From contig BFEA01000005.1 of the NCBI GenBank assembly GCA_003427395.1, positions 4,479,123 to 4,543,122 of the forward strand: a stretch of DNA of 64,000 bases. The letters are read 5' to 3'. Both the position numbers and the translations under genes were made by a program. Under the pieces are notes generated by a model, which ran no database searches, was not told where the DNA came from, and saw nothing but the letters and a program-made list of their open reading frames with translations. Below are positions 55,882 through 64,000 of the stretch, piece by piece; positions within the stretch are counted from its first letter, which is position 1; the number at the start of each line of letters is the position of its first letter. The DNA comes from Chara braunii (lineage: Eukaryota > Streptophyta > Charophyceae > Charales > Characeae).

Positions 55882-56719
55882 GATGGGATGCAGCACAGGG
55901 GTGGCCTCCGCTGTCCCACCAAGCCACTACCCAGTTCCTAGTCTACTATCTGAGTGGATGGGGTCTAAAAGTCTGGATGTCGCTGCTAAAAATAACAAAT
56001 TTCAGAGATATAACTTTTGTTGATCAAACGAAGAATATAATTTGTTCTCCTTTTTATTTTTTTACTTGTTGTCTGTCGTTCATTTCACTACACCTTACCT
56101 TATGCTTTAACTTGTCTGCCTGTGTCCTTATTTTGTTTTATTAACTAATCTGGCCTTCTGCGCAGGAGTTGGTTGGAGTTCCCACGATGTCAGATATGCT
56201 GGGCAGTACCACAGTACAGATTGGCTTCTTTCAGATCAATTACGCTTATGACCCACTTATAATCTGACGTGGCAATCTGCCACAACTCCCTGTTCAATCC
56301 TAGCTTTACTACTTATCAGACCAGATGTCAAGGCGATGGGATCATACACTTACTCTCCCTGACATAACCAAGACTCCACAGCCCTGACCTATAGACCAGA
56401 CCAGACCGGAGGTGTTTGACCAGACAGCAGCAGCGACCACCAGAGAGGAGGGGAAAGGTAGGTATACGACACACAGATTCACAGTCAGCGAGGTAAGAGG
56501 GTAGGAGGTGCTTCTCTTCTTTGTAACCGTCGATGAGGTCTCCACGTTCGCTCCAAACGCTCCAATGCGCTGGTAAGTCTTCACCTCCTCAGCCCCTTCT
56601 TCTTCGGCAATCTTCCCCCTCAATCCCAATCCAACATCCTTCCTTCTCTTCTCCTATTGCCAGCAACCTCAAGCCAGCATATTCTTCTCCTTCTCTCCGG
56701 CCTTGATCATGCCAGTGCA
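55882..56719 (-). other. leader of element D
   Basis: The non-coding leader shares many blocks with the element A leader (13908-14466 and 22902-23135). These include GAGCGAACGTGGAG, ACAAAGAAGAGAAG(c/a)ACCTCCT and TCTGGTGGTCGCTGCTG. The apparent GGTAAGT donor near 56572 lies inside this shared leader and is not evidence of a host exon. Confidence 0.75.
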
Positions 56720-56730
56720 ACCAATACCAA
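56717..56730 (-). other. primer binding site of element D
   Basis: On the minus strand, TGGTATTGGTTGC follows the LTR end CCTTGCA-AATT. It is a diverged form of the TGGTATCGGAGC site in element A. Confidence 0.75.
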
Positions 56731-56733
56731 ATT

Positions 56734-57573
56734 TGCAAGGAACTCGACTGTTCATCACTTGCTGGAGTGCTTCAGATCACATGCATAAACACAGATTTCA
56801 CAGATTGCGATATCTCACACATAGCTCAATAGAAGACGAATGAGAACCAGGAAGCTCAACTCAAAATATCATAACCAGAGTCCAAAAATGTGTAGCACTG
56901 AACAGAGTCACAAGCACTCTTCAATCAATTACGAGTTCCAAGCCTGGCGCTCTTTCAGTGCCAGCTGCCAATCATCAACAACAGCGCCCAGCAGATAATT
57001 ATCACTATAGCTCTCTCCTCCCCCTCTCTTGTCTGCTTTCCTCAGCCAGCGCCCAGCTCCCTTCTTCTTCCTTAGCGCAGCTCTCTAGCCTGCACAATTC
57101 ACTAGCATTCTGGTGCACAAGTGCCTCAGCACTTCCACCCTCTCATGCCAACGAGTCTCTGCCGAATGAGGAGGTTGGCCAGTCCTTTATACTGCTGGAC
57201 GGATCTGGCGAGGTCTACTTTCAGCCTCCCTCGGCCTGGGACTCTTCCCCAGTACCTGCTGTTGCAAAGCGTGTGTCCCAGTACCTTTTCCCATGGTCTG
57301 CTGCTGCTGTGGCCGTTGGATCTGTCTTTTGGACTCCTGAACTGAGTCAGACGTGACCCTGGGAATTGTGACTGGCCTGGGACTGTGACCTTTGACTTAG
57401 TATTGAACAGACGTGACCTTATCTTTAGCACTAAAACAAAACACAGTGCCTGTTCGTCCAGGACCTGACTGTGACTTTCCACACGACTTTTCCTTTTCGT
57501 TTGGATGCGGCCCTTGCCTCAGAGTACTTGTCTTTTGGAACGCTACACGTGAAATCGTGAAATTAAGTTCTCC
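56734..57573 (-). mobile_element. 5' LTR of element D, outer end truncated
   Basis: It is homologous to 47528-48605 up to an AAGTTCT block at about 57567. The outermost ~70 bp of the LTR, including the TGAGAG start, is missing and unrelated sequence follows. It contains the TATA region (ATAAAGGACTGGCC on minus, near 57190). Confidence 0.85.
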
Positions 57574-59224
57574 TTGGCTGGCAAACCACAAAATTATGCT
57601 GATGCCCACCACGTGGACCGTTGTAGCCCAGCGGCTGCTCAAGTACCAACCTGGGTCCACCTCAGCCCCGAGCATGCAAATAATTTCCACCTGCAGTTTT
57701 CCGGCTACAGGTGCAAGTTGGCGCTGGGACTGGGTATAGCGGCTATTCCCATCTTTTTTTTTTTAAGTGGGGTACAGATGCAATTTTCCCAAAGAAAGAA
57801 GAGGATAGGATGGGCATTTGAACTCCCTCCTTGACCCGATCCCATTACTGACCGGGTTGCCACCCGATCCCAGTCCAGTGCAACTCTGCCTTAGAGCCAC
57901 TGCATCGGCTGAGAGCGGGTAGCAACACATTCTCCCCATTCTCGATGGACTTAGGGCCTCGCTCCACTACTCACCGAATGCGCAAAATCAGAATGAACCT
58001 TCTGCTAGAACATGGGACGATACACCGTCATATTTCTTGTCTTTTGTGGTCAGTAGTGGAGCGAGGTCCTTAGCATGGGGATCATCATCCACACTTCCTT
58101 ACGCAGTCGGGATCGGTGCCGATCCACCAGCATAGAGAACGAATACGTGGAGCCCGCCCATTCACAACGGAGGGAGCAAATGACTGAAGCAATTCACCAA
58201 TCAAATCGTCCTCATCAGGGGCCGGAATGTGTTCTCCAATGCATCCCCAATCAACTACCGTTCTGATCTATACTATCGGGACCATCTCCAAGTCGATATT
58301 GGCATAAACTAAAGCCCCGCCATTTAGCCCACCATCAAATTTAGCCAGCTAGAAGGCAACCTGGCCGTTATCGTACAGTTTACTAACCAACCATATTATC
58401 TGCTGGGCAAGTAACACTCTGCCAATTCCCACCCTACCCCAACCACTGCTACTCCTTGATCGCGTGCGGTCTGCGTCTGCACGTCTGAATGAACACTAAT
58501 CAGTCCATGCGGACGAATGGTACAACCATGAACTTTTGATAAACGGACCCGAGTTCGAATCCAGATGGAACAAAACAAATACCTCTTACCTGAGGGCCGT
58601 CAGTTCAACACGAAAACAAGCAAACAACAACAGAAAAGGGCCCCGGCGAAACCCCTCCACCAAGGAAGGCTGGATTTGCGGATCGACGACTTCACGTTTT
58701 TAAGGGCCGAGAGGACGAACGATTAAGAACAGTGAATCGAAGGTCTCGATCCATGGATCAATTTAGCGGGTGAAACTACAGGTAGCTGTGCAAGGCCGCG
58801 AACACACTCTCCTGTGATTGAACTAAACGCGCGGCACAGACTCTCAACAACGAGCGACCTTGCGAGGATTCGCAGAATCATCCGCCTTCCGACAAAATTT
58901 CATTCCTGTGCACAGAGTCACACCTTATCCGCATCACATCGCCCTCTGATCCCCATCGCAACCCATAGGTGGAAGTCACTACATCCACACCTATTAATGG
59001 GCTTTAAACCAGTGACAACACATTTCCCCTCGCCTCCCTCCATCTTATCAGAATGATTGGCCCTCAAATCTACAGAGCATATTCCCGCCGGCCTCCCTGC
59101 TTCGTATCATTATTCGCCATCAGTCGCCTTGACACACACACACACACACACACAGAGCATATTCGCCCAGCCTATGCTTCATATCATTATTCGCCATCAG
59201 TCTAACGACTGTCATCTCAACCGC

Positions 59225-59263
<39 letters not shown>

Positions 59264-60461
59264 TACGGTGAGCGAGCAAGCGACAGCGGGAGAGAGAGGC
59301 TTCCTCAGCACTGGCACGATCGGTATCGTCTTCGTCGTCATCGTCCCGCCATCGCCACATAATGTACAAGGAAGACACAAGAACACCATAATGGCACTGA
59401 CTCTTTCCCTCCCTCTACATCCCCCTCTCATCCAGAAAAATCGAGACCCCTCCTTTTCGCACGCTGAAAAAATGAGACGGAAAGGGTAAGGAAAAGGGTC
59501 AGTGCGGGGCACGGGGGGCGAGGGGCCGGGGGGCGGCGATGATTAGTTCGTTAGAATCAATTGCCTGCAAGTTCTCCAGGCCATCAGCATCGCCGCAAAG
59601 AAGAGAAGCCCAGACCATCGTGCCGAGATCCCGGCTTTCACGAGAATCAATTTCTTTCTTCTCACAGATCGTTGAATGTGGTCGCAGTTTGAGCACACAG
59701 CTTAACGCACTACAGTTTGGGACAAGGGACCGGAGAACGACGGAGAAAAAGGACAGGTAAAAAAAGGAAGAGCAAAAGAATTAAGAGAGAAGAAGAAAAA
59801 GAAAGTTTGCAGGAGATGAAAAAAGAACAGAAAAACTAATCAGCGCGGCAGTCGCCCTCCGTCATCGGACCGACGAGGGAGGGATCATCCATTGGCTCGT
59901 CTCTCTTACACTGCTTGATGAATCCGCCGCCGTCATTGACACCGTTGCCGTTTTTCGTTCTCTCGGAACGAGCGTTCTTGACCGTTGATCGCCAGAGCGA
60001 ACGGCAGTCGCCCCCGATATTAACCGTCCGTACTCGCGACACGTGTCAGCGGATCGTCCGATCCCGTCACCGATCAATGCGGGCGGGACGCGACGTTCCC
60101 GACGGCCGCAGAACGACGAAAAACCGCCGCAAACCCACACAACCCAACAAGTGGAGGCATTCTTTGTTGAACAAAAACTTCCTCTAAACACATGCAAAAT
60201 GATGCAGCATCACTCTTAAAATTTAGTAATACCTTATACTAATACTCATACTAAATGATGTAACATCACAGACGAAGGCATACCACCACCCTCGAGCAAT
60301 CTGGGGCAGGATACGCAGGTCCACATTTTCCATTACGAGGACGCCCGCCGACCCGCGCCCTGACCATCGCCCAACTTTCCTGTCCTTTCTCTGGCTGCAA
60401 CTCTGTGGGCGCTCGCTTCCGGGACTTCTCGGCATGTCCTTCACACCCCACCCCACTCCAA

Positions 60462-60466
<5 letters not shown>
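57574..60466. other. 5' part of intron 1, no gene recognised; (CA)n tracts
   Basis: The 2.9 kb between element D and the microsatellite hold (CA)n runs at about 59132-59153 and 59229-59259. A CATATTC(c/g)…TTCATATCATTATTCGCCATCAGTC segment is tandemly duplicated around 59085-59205. Short frames on both strands match no family I know. The GTTCGAATCC near 58550 does not fold into a tRNA. Confidence 0.5.
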
Positions 60467-60541
<75 letters not shown>

Positions 60542-60547
60542 CGCGCG
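60467..60547. repeat. (CT)n joined to (GC)n in intron 1
   Basis: A roughly 60-bp pure TC run is directly followed by about 20 bp of CG alternation. They lie about 350 bp downstream of exon 1 of the dehydrogenase gene. Confidence 0.97.
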
Positions 60548-60896
60548 AGCAGAGAGTCGCCCCTGTGTGTGGGTGTACATGCCAGAGCGCATCAGAGCAC
60601 ATGTCCTTCACGTAAAATAAAAATCTTAAAATACCAGAAGTTACCAGTTTCAAGATAATTCCCGCTAAGGTCCAACAATGGGTGGTCCTGGAGGAAAAAC
60701 GGCTCCCACGATTACTGACAACAGAAGCTACGATCTAATACTACTAAATATTCGGCCGAGGATGACGTGTGAACAAGAAGGGTAAGGGCTGCTGAGAGGG
60801 AAAGCGAAGGAGGAAAGGAAAAGATAGAACGTTAGGCGAAGGAGAAAGACGGGGGATCAGCGAGAGGAGGAAGAGGAACAGGTCCTGAGTTCGAAC
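60548..60896 (-). other. start of intron 1 of the dehydrogenase gene
   Basis: Intron 1 begins at the donor GTTCGA (60896-60891), after exon end CATGGAG. The sequence down to the microsatellite has no coding signal. A long C/T-rich tract on the minus strand (about 60885-60780, CCTCTTCCTCC…) lies close to the donor. Confidence 0.7.
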
Positions 60897-61230
60897 CTCC
60901 ATGAACGAGCTTCGTGCTCCTCGATGAGGTGCCTGAGCCGAAGTCCTCCCTCTCCACAAGTGCCACCTTCAGCCCCCGCGTGACCGCGTCCAAAGCCACC
61001 CCGGTGCCGGTCGCTCCGCCGCCAATGACCAGCACATCGTACGGATTAGCGGCGCTGCTCCCGCGCAGTGCACTGAGCATTGTTTCGCGCGACGGCACTT
61101 CGTCGGCCAACACGGGCAGGTTGACCTCCCTCTTCTTTGAACGACTGCGGCTGTATGAGCTGTTGGCCACATAGGTGGCCGATGCCACCGCCACCGCCAA
61201 AATCAGCCGAGAGGAATTCCTGAGAGCCAT
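60897..61230 (-). CDS. SDP6: glycerol-3-phosphate dehydrogenase, mitochondrial FAD-dependent, exon 1
   Basis: Exon 1 encodes 111 codons plus one base. Residues 1-27 ([20 protein letters not shown] start) look like a mitochondrial presequence or signal anchor. Residues 63-111 carry the FAD-binding Rossmann fold: [19 protein letters not shown] (GxGxxG), then [12 protein letters not shown] with the ribose-binding acidic residue, and the family signature [14 protein letters not shown]. The donor is GGAG-GTTCGA, splitting the second glycine codon (phase 1), and it matches the acceptor at 37135. The start at 61230 is favoured because the presequence begins there; an in-frame ATG at 61254 would add eight residues. 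The enzyme feeds glycerol-3-phosphate electrons to the quinone pool, as in lipid-derived glycerol use. Confidence 0.95.
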
Positions 61231-61960
61231 TTTGACGGTTACGTCGTCAGACACGTGGCAGCCTCGCTGCGTTTTGCGGTCGCCGATCAGCCACGTTAGT
61301 CAACGGCAAAGATCCGGTCATCACACCATTGCCGCAGCAGATCGAGTAGTAACTTCCCAATTGCCAAACGCCTGAACCAAAAAGGCGCCAGTGCCAGTTG
61401 GTGAGCATCGGAATGAAAAAAATGCGCGCCGACAGCAAAGATCGAGATCAAAGTCGCGCCCGAAACCGCGCCAACTGCGACGATCGATATCCAATTGACG
61501 CCAAGCACGAGTCACACACACGACGTTACGCGCTATATCGCTCCTCAGCGGTGCTCCGCCCGTGCTTGGATCGTCATGGAATCATATCATATCACATTGA
61601 CAACAATTGCATGCGAAAACCGACGAACCGGGTCGTTGGCGCGCGCGCTCCAGCACTTCCCCTCCCACCTCTTCTTCCCGCCATTCCAACGACATCACCG
61701 ATCTCTGCATCCATCGACTTCCAGTTCACTCTCTCCGTCTTTCTACCCTGACCCTCCCGCGTGTCTCGCTTTTCGGAGTCTGATCGGTAACGTAGCCTGC
61801 GCGCACACGCCGCCTAGCCTACTTGTGTTGTGCCGTTCGTCTCGATGAATTGAGAGCCGACGGCGAGCCTTTCTGTTACCCAAATAAATACTACATTACC
61901 CCAAAAACGCGTGGTATATATAGCGTATTAGGATAGATGCACGTGCCAAAGAAACATAAA
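61231..61960 (-). promoter_or_regulatory. 5' flank of the dehydrogenase gene
   Basis: This is the presumed promoter and 5' UTR, by position only. It is C/T-rich around 61640-61750 on the plus strand. A TATATA-like ATATATAGCG lies at about 61915 and a CCAAT-like GCCAATTGG near 61350-61370 reads on either strand. None is demonstrably used. Confidence 0.35.
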
Positions 61961-64000
61961 GCGGGGCATGAGGGATTCCCTTGCCACTGCGGATGACAAG
62001 CTGGACTCCTTGCGTGCTGACTCGGTCCGTTCATCGGGGGCTGTGATTCGTCGTCACCTCCGCAAGAAAAGAAACAGCCCAAGAAAGTCCGCAAAGCAGA
62101 CTCCTAGGAGGCTTACCATGAATTCGCCTACTACCAAACCGACCGTAACCAATAAACCACCTCAGCGGACCCCTCGAATGGGCCAAGGACTGCATTCATT
62201 ACTCAGGGTGTGATCACAAGGCATTCGATCCGAGGTATGCACAGCTTAGGATGAACACGGTGCGCCTGCTCACTAGGATTGCATGGACAGACATAGGTGA
62301 CTCCCAGGAGGGTTAGGACCAGACCACTCTGGCGCTATGCCCCAGCTGAATAAGCAGGACCCTGGTACAGGGCACGGCTATATGGCAGTTGCCTCAGTAG
62401 TCAGCCATTTAGTTGTCCCGATACTTTCTTTATGAGACCACCTTCCCTACCCGTTCTCTCATCAATTCTCCTGGCCCACCACAACTCCAACTATCCTACC
62501 TCCAGTATCCCGCCCAGCTATTGATGTTGAGCCTACAAAAGCCCTGCGCGCAGTTTTCTACCGAACCACCAGCGCACCAAAAGCTTTTTCTTTTGGCTGG
62601 CGCCGCCAGCCATTGTGGCCCAGTGGCCCCGACGCCTGCAAGTTGCGGGGCGTTAACGACAAGGGGCCGCGGCCAATGTATGGGCCAGATACTGGTGGCT
62701 TGATCACTCAAGACCATCACCCGTCTACCATCTTCGAGGAGTGACTTTGACCCAATGGAGGTTATAGGCACCAGGGATGGGAAAATAGCCCCACCCAGCC
62801 CTAGTTGAACCATGATCGGACGAGCCTTGTCGTACAGGTACTCCAGACTCAAAACTCAAGCATTCTTCTACCGGTCCCATATGATACCCAAACCCCTCAA
62901 GCTTATCACTTGGCCATGCCTGATAAGCCCCCCAAGCCCAAATCTAGCCTATGACACCCTCTAGAGGATGCCAGGCACCCCTAAATTGTTCTCTAAGCCC
63001 CGCAGATTGCCATTATAGTTGGTATCATACAGATAATCTCGGGGTTCTGGTTTTCTAATCAGCATATGACGGAGTACCATTACACTGTCGAGCACATCAG
63101 TCCCACACAGGGACCCTCACGCACTCATCACGCAGAATTTCGCCATTTGTGTCGCAAAGCGTTTTCAGGAGCAGTATTGTCCTGGTCGAGTGCGCCAGCT
63201 ATACCTTTCTCAAGTTCCTACGATAGGATAGGATCTCGCAAGGTATAACTTACCTCCACCCGGGGGAGTTGTCACCATCTCTGGGTGGGTATATCCCCGT
63301 CGAGCCAGAGGTCCCCGTGCGAGAGTTTTTCCATGCGGTCGCAGAGATGGATCAACCAAGGGTGTTTCTCGTTCGTTGTAATATAGGGGGTACGTGTGGT
63401 GTCGGTGCGGTCGCAGAGGTGGATCAACCAAGGGTATTTGTGCGTATTTTTGTGTCTCGCACGAGACGCATCTTAGATCATATTTGAGAGAGTAGCACAT
63501 TTTTGTGCAGCCCGCAACCGACTCTCATAAGTCAGAACAGCAAGCACGCATGTGATCAAATTAGATAGTGTGTGAGCCTTGTCGGTGCGAATACCCTTGC
63601 AAGGGTATCCGCCCTATGTTTTTGTGGCGGTCACCAGGTATGGTGCTTCGTCTAGGATAGAGATGGAGATGGAGGATGATGGTGGAGCAAGATGACACAA
63701 CGCAACTCCCACGTAGACTCCAACGCACGTACTCCAAACTGTACGGATGTAGAATGATCCGAAGTACAAACTCTGGTTGGGCTATACCCCAGCGGACTTA
63801 CAGGAATGGACTGGACTGGCTGGTACCGAGAGAGGTACCGACCTAGACAGGACTACCCCGAATACAGCACAGGCCTGTGAGAACATGCCAAGGGGCTGGT
63901 CTCACAGGCCAACCAGAGGTCCGCTACATGATCCTCGGCCTGTGATGGATCGCCTAGATACAAGCACGCTTCCACCAAGAAGCGGAACTCTACCAAAGGA
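61961..64000. other. unassigned terminal region with short direct repeats
   Basis: No gene recognised. Two 33-bp near-identical copies (GCGGTCGCAGAG(a/g)TGGATCAACC core) lie at 63335-63367 and 63407-63439, 72 bp apart. A hairpin ATACCCTTG-CAAGGGTAT is at about 63589-63606. Frames of 60-118 codons here have no recognisable motif. Confidence 0.45.

Larger units (their letters stand above)
37135..60896 (-). other. intron 1 of the dehydrogenase gene, about 23.8 kb
   Basis: The intron is bounded by GT at 60896-60895 and AG at 37136-37135, and the phase matches (G-G-V-R across the junction). It contains gypsy elements C and D in the sense orientation of the gene, a TTA-flanked MITE, a satellite, repeat R3 and microsatellites. 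No alternative exon of the gene was recognised inside it. Confidence 0.8.

Noticed and set aside
56540-56580. Possible host exon ending in a GGTAAGT donor
   Set aside because: The same sequence is part of the retroelement leader shared with element A (around 14080), so it belongs to element D.
58480-58580. Possible tRNA because of GTTCGAATCC
   Set aside because: No 7-bp acceptor stem or anticodon arm can be formed around this motif.
59041-59260. Candidate CRISPR-like or regulatory repeats
   Set aside because: These are (CA)n microsatellites in a small tandem duplication in a eukaryotic intron, with no spacer structure.

Overview
The window is nuclear DNA of a large, repeat-swollen plant-type genome. 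A streptophyte alga with long introns, such as Chara, fits best; this is an inference, because no diagnostic marker is present. Four observations support it: a split gene with GT-AG introns, Ty3/gypsy chromovirus-like retrotransposons with tRNA-iMet-type primer sites, an organelle-type tRNA-Ser insertion, and abundant (CT)n and (GAA)n tracts. There is no bacterial-style gene organisation. Most long open frames are retroelement debris or low-complexity sequence.

The one host gene I can name runs on the minus strand from 61230 down to at least 36436: FAD-dependent mitochondrial glycerol-3-phosphate dehydrogenase (SDP6/GPD2 type). Exon 1 (61230-60897) carries the N-terminus and FAD-binding fold. 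Intron 1 is about 23.8 kb (60896-37135). A cut-short exon 2 lies at 37134-37109 and the next exon at 37086-36436. That last exon is split by an N gap whose two flanks are the same 87 bp. Later exons were not found. Intron 1 holds a chromodomain-type gypsy element (about 37.8-43.9 kb), an inverted-repeat MITE (45500-45889), a diverged satellite (about 46.0-46.9 kb) and a second gypsy element with both LTRs (47528-57573). That second element has itself been hit by a TTAA-flanked inverted-repeat element and by a roughly 0.9-kb repeat.

Positions 1-29.5 kb are an insertion nest. A broken, integrase-less gypsy copy (570-4980) comes first. Then follows a stack: an LTR element starting about 5771; a second LTR element inserted in its gag at 8899; inside the pol of that one a terminal-inverted-repeat element (12587-26505) with a perfect 8-bp target duplication; inside that a gag-only LTR element (about 12821-26044); and inside that a complete chromovirus (14472-22896) with a perfect 5-bp target duplication. 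The outer element's pol resumes in frame at 26514 and ends at its 3' LTR (29329). A short organelle-like insertion with tRNA-Ser(UGA) lies in the same outer pol at about 12355-12555.

Positions 29.5-36.4 kb hold unassigned repeats, a minisatellite and a deletion derivative of a gypsy element (32827-34890, minus). Positions 61.2-64.0 kb are the upstream region of the dehydrogenase gene plus sequence in which I recognise no gene.
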